The notes below the pieces were generated by a model. That model was not told the DNA's origin, did not search any database, and was given only the letters and a program-made list of their open reading frames with translations. The translations under genes and the position numbers were made by a program. A stretch of 64,000 nt of DNA from Stomoxys calcitrans (lineage: Eukaryota > Arthropoda > Insecta > Diptera > Muscidae). The stretch lies in contig NC_081552.1 in assembly GCF_963082655.1 (NCBI RefSeq), positions 195,934,598 through 195,998,597 on the forward strand, in the 5' to 3' direction. Shown here one piece after another: positions 33,261 to 43,871 of the stretch; position 1 is the first letter of the stretch; each line of letters opens with the position of its first letter.

Positions 33261-34691
33261 AAACGCACGCCGATGCGAAGTGTTTTCGCTCTAAAACACA
33301 TATTTTTATTCCAATTTTTTTAAACTTTGGCAGGAGACCTTTTTTTATTCTAACACATTTGTATTGTAAACCCTGGGCAAATCTATCAATGTTTTAGTGT
33401 AGGCCCCATATAAGGTTCCATTTCACAAATAGACATTTTTATATAGAGTTTAATGAAGTGTAAATGAATTTTAGAGTAGATAGAATCCGAGTTGAGAAAT
33501 GTTTTATACATCGTTGGAAAGGTATGAAAATTTCCTTTACGATAAGGTATGTTGCGTAAATATGGCTATAGTGTGTCATGTGCAATTAGGACAACAAAAA
33601 CAAAATTTGGGAAATTCGACTTTTTTGAAAAATTGACTTTTTTATTGCCGGTTCCATAAAATGGAATAGAATAGAGATATTTCCATGATTCTTTTTGTGT
33701 TTTGTAGAAGAAGTGTTACCAAATAAAAGTTTATTTAACATCTTTGCAATAAAATGTGACGTAATACTTGTTTTTTAGCAATGAATATAGCACTACTTGA
33801 AAATTGACTTTTTTCAGTATTTTGATCGCTACGATCTCATTTATGGCTAGGATATGGCGAGACATACCTTAAAATGTTGGGAACATTTTAAGCTTTCATT
33901 TAAGTTCAAAAAAAGCGAAAAAATCCCCGTGGAACTTTTTTTCCAGTGAGAAACTTTTGAAGTTTAGTAAAAAAATTGGCCATTTTGGTCTTAAGATAAC
34001 GGTGTTGTTTGATATCGAAATTAGCCAAATTAGCACTTAAAACTTTTCTTAATACCTCGACTTTGTGAAAATGGAAAGAAATGATAATGCTTTGACGGCC
34101 AAAGTTTGCGAAAACTTAAAGGAAATGGGAGTATCTTTTTTGAAAAATTTTGCAATTTTTTGACAAAAAAAATATTTTTCATATTGAAAACGATGCCATT
34201 TTTAAACCGCTAAAGATATTCACGTGATTCCTTTTGTATTTTATGCACACATATGCTGGCATAATTTGTGTGAAGTATGAAGTTTATAGCTTTAAAATTG
34301 ACGGAGTTATTAAAAAAACACTGAAAAAAACCAAGGCCAAATTTTCATATTTTAAAATTAAACAATTCATAACTCCTTAACAGTACACGATGGCATGGTA
34401 CTTTATGCATAAGTTTTTTAGATCTTGTCAAGCTCTTTCTCTAGAGTCCTAAATCATGTAAATCGGTTGAGTAGATCAAAAGTTATGGCCCCCAGAAGCT
34501 TGGAGAAGTCAAAAGTGGTCAACTTTCACACCCTGTAGCTCACCCTGTATTAAAGATATGGACCAACAACAGCACTTTTCTGAAAGCCTATGTCCTCCTC
34601 TACAAATGTCTAGAACATTTTGTATGGCTAAAATCAACAGATAAAAAGTTGTAGACTTATTTCCAATTTTTTTGCCATTTGGCCCACTGTG
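33261..34691 (-). repeat. Transib right terminal inverted repeat, 1431 bp
   Basis: Reverse complement of 29343-30773, the same length, with no mismatch noticed over the first 350 or last 60 bases compared. It starts 48 bases after the transposase stop, so transcripts of the gene would end inside the arm; AATAAA strings at about 33720 and 33750 could serve as polyadenylation signals. Confidence 0.92.
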
Positions 34692-34696
34692 CGATG
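34692..34696 (+). repeat. Target-site duplication, right copy (CGATG)
   Basis: Directly follows CACTGTG at the right end and equals the left copy at 29338-29342. Confidence 0.9.
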
Positions 34697-35274
34697 ATGA
34701 TGGCATGGCTATTGCCACCAAAATGTAGAAGTAGTACAGCAAGTGCTTTTGTGTGTCTAATGCAGCATCTATGGAAGCATGAAAATGTTTGCCGGTGCCT
34801 GACGCTTCTAGTGCAAGGCGTAAGTCATTTGTTTGCCCCATAGTTTAAATGTGTGTGCGTGAATAGTTCCAGAGTGATTTTGGGGGCAGCAACGAGAGAC
34901 TCCGAGGTTCCAACACAATGAATTGCAATGGCCAGAGCAGGCAGGCATGTTGCAAGTTGATGTCGTTGGGCACTCCATTAAAACTCTTGAATGCATTTCA
35001 AAGATAAACATTTGAGTTAGGCAAAAGACACAAACACACGCACACATCCAAACATGATACTACTTAAATGTAAAAAATCTAAGCCCAGTCAAAGACACAC
35101 TTGCTCCTGCAATTTTATCTGCCAGTTCAATTAAATTTATTTAAATTTTAATATCAGATATATATACGAGCTATATCAGATATTAGATCCATTGGGACCA
35201 CATTCGGAATGATACTTGAAATGTGAATTAAAAGTCAGCTTATGATGAGCCCAATATGACCATAGACTAAAGGT
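34697..35274. other. Unique flanking DNA, no gene recognised
   Basis: DNA beyond the Transib right end. No repeat family or coding motif is evident; an ATATATATAC run lies at about 35157. Confidence 0.4.
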
Positions 35275-35785
35275 AGGTTAGGTTAGCTTAGGTTTAAGTG
35301 GCAGTCAGCCATCGGACTCACTTGGACGTTTTAGTTCACTGTGATACCACAGGAACAGGAGAAGGAAGATGCCTCCTAGTTCCGACCGCTAAATCCGACA
35401 AGTTCTCAAAGAAAGGAAAACTTAAAGAGGAACTACCTTCTGACTGCCATTGCGGATCTCACACACCGCAGATGTTCTATAGTCTCTTCTTTCTCGACGA
35501 CCTCACACCATGACCGACACAATGACTGGGAGATCTGTTCTAACCAACAACAGAGAAGGGGTAAACCTCTTCAAGTCTACATTAGACCACAAAATTTTGG
35601 AATCTTCTTCTTCGCTTGATTCAAACTACAGTGGTCTCGATATGACCAATTCTAGTTCTTCAGAGCACAACCCAAAACCCACCTGGCCGTCTAGTTTGGA
35701 ACTATCCATATTGAAGCCTATGTAACTTCTATTATTAGGTATATAGTAGTTCCAATCGTTTATATCAGGACTAGTGGTTGTTAGA
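35275..35785 (-). pseudogene. LINE family B fragment, RNase H start and 3' UTR
   Basis: On the minus strand, SSKLDGQVGFGLCSEELELV (about 35720-35655) matches the RNase H start at 7390-7330. The 3' UTR then runs to CTAAGCTAACCTAACCTACC at 35275. The order agrees with 23446-24183. Much of RNase H is deleted between the two parts. Confidence 0.7.
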
Positions 35786-37136
35786 TTGGGTATGTTGCAT
35801 GAAATGAAAAAATTAGATATCCGACCCATTGACATACAGATACAGTGTGAGGCAGCCACTGCGGCTATGAGACTTAAGACGATGGGAGAATGGATTGAGG
35901 AGGGGAGCAGATCATACCATCGAGTTATAATAGAGGCGACCATAGGACACCAGGAGGAAGGAATGAGATCTCCGATCAGATACCTGTGACGACACTTGAG
36001 GTCAAGTGCGAGGCACTGTTGCCAGCGGCACAGTCTTGGATTGACGAATGCCTAGTATTACCAACTGGAAGAACATGTTACACGGTTGGTTCAAAGCTAG
36101 GGGACAGAGTGAGCCTGGGGGTCTACATTGAGAAACCATTGACTGAGATCTGTTTTAGACTCCCTTACCATAAAACGGTCCTGCTGGCGGAGATCCGGGC
36201 GATCTTGCAATGCGTGAAGTGGTGTGGTGCTAATGTGTAGGGTGGTCGAGTGTGAAAATCTTTACCGACAGTAAAATTGCCATAAGAGCAATAACAACCA
36301 GAACGATAAGGTCACGAACAGTCTTGCAGTGTAAGAAGCAGATTAAAGCCTTCTCTGAGGATGGCAAAACCCGCATCGTTTGGGCGCCGGGCCATACCGG
36401 AATAAGGACGATAAAGTCACGAACAGTCCTGCAGTGTAAGAAGCAGATTAAAGCCTTCTCTGAGGATGACAAAATCCGCATCGTTTGGGTGCCGAGCCAT
36501 ACCGGAATAAGGGGGAATGAAAGGGCAGACGATTTGGAGGTGAAGGATAGAGGACTGCCGTCAATAAACTTGTGAACTCTGAAGATGACACATTCCGCAA
36601 CGTTTGGGTGCCGGGCCATAACGGAGTAACTGGGAATGAGAAAGTAGACGATTTGGCAGGGAAGGCTAGAGGACTGCCGTCAATAAACTTTGTTAACCCG
36701 AAGCCTTTCGGCCGACGCAGTCCGAGTTAAGAAAGTGGGCGACAAACGACCACGCATGCAACACTGTGGAACCGCGAAAGAGTCGATAGGACGGCGAATA
36801 TCCTATGGGGTTATCCGGATCCTGAGAAATTGAGGCTATTACTGAAAGGAAGTAAGAAGGAGGTCAGTAAAGCTTTTGGTATCATAACGGGACACATAGG
36901 ACTACGGGCTGACTTTTGTAAAATCGGTGCGGCAAGTGATAGCATGTGGGGAAGATGATAGGACGTTGGAGCATTTGCTATGTCATTGCCTGGCTTTCGT
37001 GGCTAAAAGACACCGGTACTTAGGTAGGGACACAATACCAGACATGAACCAACTTAGGGGCTTGGCATGGAAAACAATAAAGGATTTTGTAAGTACCACC
37101 GAATTCCTAACTTAGATTTTCTTTCTCGAGGTTACT
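35786..37136 (+). pseudogene. LINE family A copy 2: thumb, RNase H, C-terminal finger
   Basis: The frames read LDIRPIDIQIQCEAATAAM (about 35810), TCYTVGSKLGD (about 36076), FTDSKIAI (about 36262), IVWVPSHTGIRGNERADDL (about 36480) and HLLCHC (about 36980). RNase H needs the Asp of YTDGS, which is Val here, so the enzyme was dead apart from the shifts. A 105-bp in-frame duplication (36303-36407 and 36408-36512) repeats the last RNase H motif, and a third partial copy follows at about 36576-36690. The 3' UTR continues at 37533 after a HINE. Confidence 0.85.
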
Positions 37137-37532
37137 TTTTATACCCACCACCATAGGTGGGTACTAATCTAGTCATTCCCCATAAAGTATATATATATTC
37201 TGGATCGTCTCGACATTCTGAGTCGATATAGCAATGTCCGTCCGTCTGTCGAAATCACGATAGCAGTCGAATGCATAAAGCTAGCCGCTTGAAATTTTTC
37301 ACAGGTAATTGCTATTGATCGATGGGATTGCAAACGGGCCATATCGGTTCAGATTTGGATATAGCTCCCAAACTATAAACTGATCTCCCGATTTGACTTT
37401 TTGTGCCCTTACAAGCCGCAATTTTTGTCCGATTTGGCTGAAATGTGTTTGTCAGGGAGAATTAAATTAGCAGAATCCATGGTGGTGGATTCCCAAGATT
37501 CGGCCCGGTCGAACTTAACACGCTTTTACTTG
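37137..37532 (+). mobile_element. Short HINE/DINE-1-like element, complete, one core unit
   Basis: From TATACCCACCACCATAGG through GTCCGTCCGTCTGTCG and one type 2 unit to TTCGGCCCGGTCGAACTTAA, CACGCTTTTACTTG. At about 396 bp it is the shortest complete copy here. It sits in the LINE family A 3' UTR. Confidence 0.85.
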
Positions 37533-37627
37533 TTTAGTATTTAGAGCGCACAACAAGCCGATTACTGGCTTAGGTCCATAGTGGCATGGGGCGGATTAAT
37601 AGCCGCACCCTCTTTTCAACCTAACCT
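37533..37627 (+). mobile_element. LINE family A copy 2, 3' UTR and tail
   Basis: GGCATGGGGCGGATTAATAG followed by CAACCTAACCTAACTTAG, equal in order to 16628-16760. Split from its coding part by the HINE at 37137-37532. Confidence 0.75.
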
Positions 37628-38214
37628 AACTTAGCCTCACTGCCGTGGTCACTATTATTTTTGTCTTATCACAATGTCCAGAGACATTAAGTATAGCAAT
37701 GCATTCAATGCAAAAGATGGTGCCGTCCTCATTCCGTCTGTGATGTACAATCTTGCCATCCTTTGGCAGCGTATGGAACAGTAGGTGGCCTTTTGAAACA
37801 CCGTCCACCAGATCACAACACCATACACCATTATAGGTCTTACAAGCGCAGTGTACACCCAATGCATGACACGCGGTTGAAATCACCAACTTTTGCCAAT
37901 GGCTCTTGCAGGTGTATAGGTTAAGATTTGCCTTTCTTGGCCATTCTAAAATGTTTGATTCGAAGTTCAATGTCCTGTCCAGCAAAACACCCAGGTTTTT
38001 TCCACTTTCAGCAAATGGAACATTATCTCCTTTCAAGGAGACAAGTGCCACTGTAGGCAGCTTGTATCTTCTGCTGAAAAAAATTTTCCATTTTGGACGA
38101 ATTTACGTCTAGACCACTTTCGGTAGCCCATTTCGCTGTTATACGTAGAGCTTCCTGAAGTATATCTCCAAGAAATGACATGTGGTGCCACAAGCCACAC
38201 AGCACATGTTGCAA
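37628..38214 (-). pseudogene. LINE family B fragment, RT thumb region
   Basis: Minus-strand frames read WATESGLDVNSSKME (about 38150), KNLGVLLDRTLNFESNI (about 37995), then YTALVRPIMVYGVVIWW (about 37860) and GMRTAPSFALNALLYL. These are the palm end and thumb of a LINE reverse transcriptase, with frameshifts between them. It matches 7504-7815 in order and wording. Confidence 0.75.
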
Positions 38215-38530
38215 TCGATTTATTGAAGAGTAAGTTTGGTGAACGAGTTATCTCAAGAAATGGCCGCCTCTATCGTGAGATTTGATGCCTCTAGACCATT
38301 TTCTTTGGGGCTAAGTCAAGCCATTGGTCTATGCCAACAAGCCGAAGATGTTGGAAGAGCTCAGAGTCAACATTTAACCTGAAAAAGCGACCGTCTTGGG
38401 TGAAATATGTGGCCAAGTCATCGAAAGATGGGTCCAACGTATTGAAAGATGCAAACGTGCCCACTGGGCCATAGTCGCGTTGCATTCATTAATGGTTGGA
38501 TTGTACTTCAAGCCGACAATAAAGTTTTTG
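38215..38530 (+). pseudogene. Tc1/mariner transposase C-terminal fragment
   Basis: Broken frames read IDLLKSKFGERVISRNG-like text, then PLDHFLWG, the box with the third catalytic Asp of mariner transposases (usual form LTPLDYFLWG), then VIERWVQRIERCKRAHWAI near the C-terminus. Stops and shifts interrupt it. The 5' half is missing. Related to the fragment at 44595-45051 by family, not shown to be the same element. Confidence 0.65.
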
Positions 38531-38599
38531 GATTAACTCAAATGTATGTGGAAATACATTTTAATATAACTAGCCGATACAAAAAACTAGCCACGCCCC

Positions 38600-39075
38600 C
38601 TACATGTGAGATTATGAACTAATTTCCTATAGGCAAAAGCAAAAATTTTTTTTTGAAAAAGTGTGTCCCGTGGCCATATGGCAAAGATGACCCTTCCAAA
38701 TTTGATCAGCAGGTAGTTCTTGGGATGCTGTATCCAGTCATGTAAGATATTAGTCAAAGAGGATCTCCTAACGAGGTCGACTATGGTCATTTATTAAAAT
38801 AAAATTGATCCTGGAGAGAAATGTGGACACCATGGCTACATGGAAAAAGGTGGCCCTTCTAAAATTGGTCAGCAGACAGGTCTCCAGATGCTCTATCCAT
38901 TCATGTGAGATATTGGGCCAAAAAGATCTCCTTACGAGATCAAATATGGGCATTTATTAAAAAAATATCCTGGAGAGAAATGGAAAAAAATGGCCCCTCC
39001 AAATTTGTCTCAGTTAAGTCTGATATTAGCCCAAAAAGATCTCCTAACGGGGTCGAATATGGAAATTTCTTAAAA
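38600..39075. repeat. Imperfect tandem repeat, about 165 bp, three partial units
   Basis: TCTCCTAACGAGGTCGACTA at about 38762, TCTCCTTACGAGATCAAATA at about 38927 and TCTCCTAACGGGGTCGAATA at about 39040 begin similar units with TTATTAAAA and TCCTGGAGAGAAATG. The last unit is cut by a HINE 3' end at 39076. Confidence 0.7.
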
Positions 39076-40010
39076 ACAAGTAAAAGCTTGCTAAGGGCGG
39101 CCGGGCCGAATCTTATATACCCTCCACAATGGATCGCATTTGTCGAGTTCTTTTCTCGGTATCTCTTTTTAGGCAAATAAAGGATAAAAGAAAAGAACGA
39201 GGGAATTTAGAAATAGGGAGATCGGTTTATATGGCAGATGTATCAGGCTATAGACCGTTTCAGACTTTATTTGACACATATGACACTTTGAAGGCCATGG
39301 CAGAAGCCGTTGTATAAAATTTCAGCCAAATTGGATAATAATTGCGCCCTAGAGGTTCAAGAAGTCCAGATCCCAGATCATATTATATGTCATATATGCC
39401 ATATTTGACACAGATGTTGAAAGTCATAACAAAACACGACATGCAAAATGTCAGCCAAATCGGATAGGAATTGCGTCCTCTAGAGCCTCAAGACTCCAGA
39501 TGGGTTTATATGATAGGTTATAGACCCCAGATCGGTTTACATGACAGGTTATAGACCGATTTCAACCATACTGAACACAGTTGGTGTAAAGCCATAACAA
39601 AACACCTCATACCAAATTTCAGCCAAATCGGATAGGAATTGCGCCCTCTAGTGGCTCAAGAGATCAAGATTTAAGATCGGTTTATATGGCAGCTATATCA
39701 AAATATGGGCCGATTTAAACCATACTTGGCACAGTTGTTGGAAATCATGGCGAAACACGTTGTTGAAAATGTTAGCCAAATCGGATTGGAATTGCGCCCT
39801 CTCAAGAAAGCAAGACCCCAGATCGGTTTATATGACAGCTATATCACGTTATCGACCGAATTCAACCACGCTTTGTAGAGTTGTTCGAAATCATAACAAA
39901 ACACCTCATGCGAAATTTCAGGCAAATCGGATAAGAATTGAGACCGCTAGTGACTTAAGAAGTCAAGATCCAAGATAGGTTTATATGGCAACTATATCAA
40001 AACATGGACC
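39076..40010 (-). mobile_element. HINE, type 3 core, 5' end missing
   Basis: Begins with ACAAGTAAAAGCTTGCTAAG and CGGCCGGGCCGAATC (3' end, reversed), then about five units. At about 40010 it turns directly into a forward-oriented type 2 HINE, so neither partner keeps its 5' end. Confidence 0.75.
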
Positions 40011-41195
40011 GATATAGATATTTTATATTGATGTAGGTCGTTGCGGAATACAAATGAGCTATATCTATTAAGATATGGATATGGCTGCCATATAAACCGA
40101 TCTCCCGATTTGACTTCTTGAGCCCACGGAAGCCACAATTTTTGTCCGACTTGGCTGAAATTTTGCACATCGTGTTCTGTTATGATTTCCAATAACGGAG
40201 CCAAGTGTTTTGAAATTTTGCACATAGTGTTCTGTTATGACTTCCAACAACTGTGACAAGTACTGCCCAAATCGGTCAAGAACCAGATATAGCTCCCATA
40301 TAAACTGATGTGCCGATTTGATTTTTTGAGCCCCTGGAAGCAGCAATTTTTATCCGATTTGGTTGAAATTTTGCATGCCGTGTTCTGTTATAATTTCCAA
40401 TAACGGAGCCAAGTACGTTCAAAATCGGTCTATAACCTGATATAGCTCCCATATAAATCGATATCCGGATTTGACTTCCAGAGCCCCTGGAAGCCGCAAT
40501 TTTTGCCCGATTTGACTGAAATTTTGCACATAGTGTTCCGTTATGACTCCCAACAACTGTGTCTAGTACGGTTCAAATCGGTAAAGAACATGATGTAGCT
40601 CCCATATAAACCGATCTCCCGAGTTGACTTCTTGGGACCTTACTTCCAACAACTGTACCAAGTACGGTTAAAATCTGTGTGTAACCTGATGTAGCTCCCA
40701 TATAAACCGATATCCCGATTTGACTTCTTGAGCCTCTGGAAGCCGCAATTTTCATCCGATTTGGCTGAAATTTCGTACGTGGTCTTCCGTTATGACTCCC
40801 AACAACTGTGCCAAGTACGGTTTAAATCTGTGTGTAATCTGATATAGATCCCATATAAACCGATATCCCGATTTGACTTCTTGAGCCACTGGAAGCCGCA
40901 ATTTTCATCCGATTTGGTGTTTCGTTATGACACCCAACAACTGTGCCAAGTACGGTTCAAATCGGTAAAGAACATGATATAGCTGCCATATAAACCGATC
41001 TCCCGAGTTGACTTCTTGAGACCTTACAAGCCGCGATTTTTATCCGATTTGGCTGAAATTTTGCATATAGTGCTCTGTTATGACTCTCAACAACTGCGAC
41101 AAGTACGGTCCAATTCGGTCTATAACTAGATATAGCTCCCATATTTTAGCAGAATCCAAGATTCGGCCCTGCCGAACTTAGCACGCATTTACTTG
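40011..41195 (+). mobile_element. HINE, type 2 core, 5' end missing
   Basis: Starts inside the region that normally follows the microsatellite (ATATTTTATATTGATGTAGG), carries about seven units of type 2, and ends with TTCGGCCCTGCCGAACTTAG, CACGCATTTACTTG. Joined head to head with the previous entry. Confidence 0.75.
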
Positions 41196-41352
41196 TTCCA
41201 AACTCGAGCTAAATCAGCTCTATTCTTGGGTATTTTTCTACCCATTCGTCGTTAGTAGGTTTATGACTGCTACGATTTTCAGCGACCATTTCTGGTTTGC
41301 TTTTCCATTGTGAGAAAAATCTTCGATCATTAAGCTCGTCTCGAAAGAGAAA

Positions 41353-42533
41353 CAAGTAAAAGCGTGCTAAGTTCGGCCGGGCCGAATCTTACATACCCTC
41401 CACCATGGATCCCATTGCCGAGTTCTTCTCCCGGCATCTCTTCTTAGGCAAAAAAGGATATAAGAAAAGATTTGCTCTGCTATTATTATATTATTACATG
41501 TTGGAGACCTGTGTAAAATGTCAGCCAATTCGAATAAGAATAAAGAATAATAAGAATAAGAATTGCACCCTTTGGGGGCTCAAGAAGTAAAATAGAGAGA
41601 TCGATTTATATGGGAGCTGTATCGGGCTATAGACCAATTTAGATCATAATAAGCACCTATGTTGATGGTCACGAGAGGATATGTAGTACATAATTTCAGG
41701 CAAATCGGATAATAATTGCGACCTCCAGAGGCTCAAGAAGTCAAGACCCAAGATCGGTTTATATGGCAGCTATATCAGGTTATGGACCGATTTGAACCAT
41801 ACTTGGCAAAGTTGTTGGATATCATAACAAAACACGTCGTGCAAAATTTCATTCCAATCGGATAAGAATTGCGCCCTCTGGAGACTCAAGAAGTCAAGAC
41901 CCAAGATCGGTTTATATGGCAGCTATATCAGGTTATTGACCGATTTAAACCATTCTTGGCACAGTTGTTGGATATAATAACAAAACATGTCGTGCAAAAT
42001 TTCATCCTAATGGGATAAGAATTGCGCACTCTAGAGGCTCAAGAAGTCAAGACCCAAGATCGGTTTATATGGCAGCTATATCAGGTTATGGACCGATTTA
42101 AACCATACTTGGCAAACTTGTTGGATATCATAATAAAACACGTTGTGCAAAATTTCATTCCAATCGGATAAGAATTGCGCACTCTAGAGGCTCAAGAAGT
42201 CAAGACCCAAGATCGGTTTATATGGCAGCTATATCAAAACATGGACCGATATGGCCCATTTACAATACCAACCGACCTACACTAATAAGAAGTATTTGTG
42301 CAAAATTTCAAACGTCTAGCTTTACTCCTTCGGAAGTTAGCGTGCTTTCGACAGACAGACGGACGGACGGACGGACGGACGGACAGACGGACGGACATGG
42401 CTAGATCGACATAAAATTTCGCGACGATCAAGAATATATATACTTTATGGGGTCTCAGACGAATATTTCGAGTAGTTACAAACAGAATGACGATATTAGT
42501 ATACCCCCCATCTTATGGTGGAGGGTATAAAAA
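41353..42533 (-). mobile_element. HINE/DINE-1-like element, complete, type 3 core
   Basis: A clean complete copy: CAAGTAAAAGCGTGCTAAG and the stem TTCGGCCGGGCCGAA at the left, about four near-identical 153-bp units, the microsatellite at 42350-42398 (GACAGACAGACGGACGGACG), then TTATGGTGGAGGGTATAAAA. The long pure GGAC run suggests a relatively young copy. Confidence 0.85.
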
Positions 42534-43871
42534 ACGAAAAATTATGAAATAAATTATCTTCGCCCTAACAGCAAAAAAAAACTTGAAAAAATTTTAAAAA
42601 TGGCTTAAATGAATCCAGTCATTGATAGGAAAAAGATATAAAAAAAAACAAGCACGAATGGTGTCAAACATATACACAGACCTTGTTGAAAATATTGACA
42701 ACAGGTGGTATCGATTTTGTGATGTTGTCGCATGGTGCCAATTTTATGAAGAAAGCTTTATCAATAGTGAAGATTAATTATCTTCTGACAATGCTTATAT
42801 TTTCAAAATGATGGAAAAGGCGTTTTAGCTGAAACACAAAGATGAACGGTGATAACTTCATCCTAGTAGATTTCAAATGAACCAAATAAATCAATTAAAC
42901 ATCTCTTAAATTTTGGGAGTCCATTTCTAAAAAACACCAATTTGCCAAGAATTAATGCCTCCATTTCACACTGAAGGTATCAATTTGTAGTTTCTATCCA
43001 TCTTTGCATAATCTCATAAGAGTATCATTTATAATGAACCATATGACCATGCGGTCGTAACATATTTGGTCAATTGAAATCTGTGGATAATTCCAACGGA
43101 AACATTTTTAATTAAATCATAAACTTTCATTGTCATTGAAGAGCCATTACTGTTGGATTATAAATTCATAATAGCATGCACAACAAAACCTCAATATGGA
43201 TGCCACAGAAAATATTGTCATAACTAAATTTACAAAATTGCAATGCATTCTATTAAAACCCAATGCTGTGGTAGATATGTATGGACAATATTTATGTATT
43301 ATAAATTTTGTATAGACAGTTAACATTAGCACAGTGGATATAATGGCGATGTTGTGGTAGATAATATGGCCAAACGACTGAATGGATTTTAATGATTTGG
43401 TCGTCAATCGAAAGATAATTTTTCAGAAAAGCGACGAATATATATGAAAAACAATTTTCCTGAAAGAAAAGCCATGAAAATGAGGAATTAATGATCAATG
43501 AAAGAAGAAGAAGTAGCATTAACACAGCAAACTGTTGTTGCGTTCTTTTCTAAAACATTTGTTATGGGTGTGCATGCAAAGACACAGGTGGGAGTATTAT
43601 AGGTGAGAGTAAGAGAAACAACTAATAAATGTGCGAGAGAAAGAGTATCACTATTTATAGTAGGTGAGGGTGTTGTGGGGAGGTGATGTGCGTAGCAACT
43701 CTTTAAGGCTCAGCTTTGGCGTAATAGGCATTTGAATCTTTGTTTTTGTTGTTGTTGTTTGCATATATTTTGCAAGTCAGAACAACAAGAAAAAACATTT
43801 GATAACTACAATACAGGTCGTTTGCAGTAGGTTGGTGAGTGCCACTTTGGAAACATAGAAGTGAAAATTAA
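42534..43871. other. Unique AT-rich DNA, no gene recognised
   Basis: Short minus-strand frames at 43147-43525 are hydrophobic and low in complexity; I do not call them genes. A GTT repeat lies near 43745. Confidence 0.4.

Larger units (their letters stand above)
29343..34691 (+). mobile_element. Complete Transib-type (RAG1-like) DNA transposon, 5349 bp
   Basis: The element has 1431-bp inverted repeats at both ends, a 2487-bp centre with one intact 680-codon transposase gene, and a CGATG duplication on both sides. The outer tips are CACAGTGGGCC, matching Transib ends (CAC..TG) and, in the first seven bases, the RSS heptamer used by RAG1/2. Equal arm length and the lack of any difference in the parts I compared suggest recent insertion. 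No second gene (for example a RAG2-like one) lies between the arms. The long arms are far from the short inverted repeats I know for most insect Transibs. Confidence 0.93.

Noticed and set aside
29343..34691. RAG1/RAG2-type (ProtoRAG) element
   Set aside because: Only one gene lies between the arms, and I see no kelch-like RAG2 partner; it fits Transib.
43147..43525. Hydrophobic minus-strand frames as membrane proteins
   Set aside because: Composition is explained by AT-rich DNA; two overlapping frames give similar hydrophobic text.
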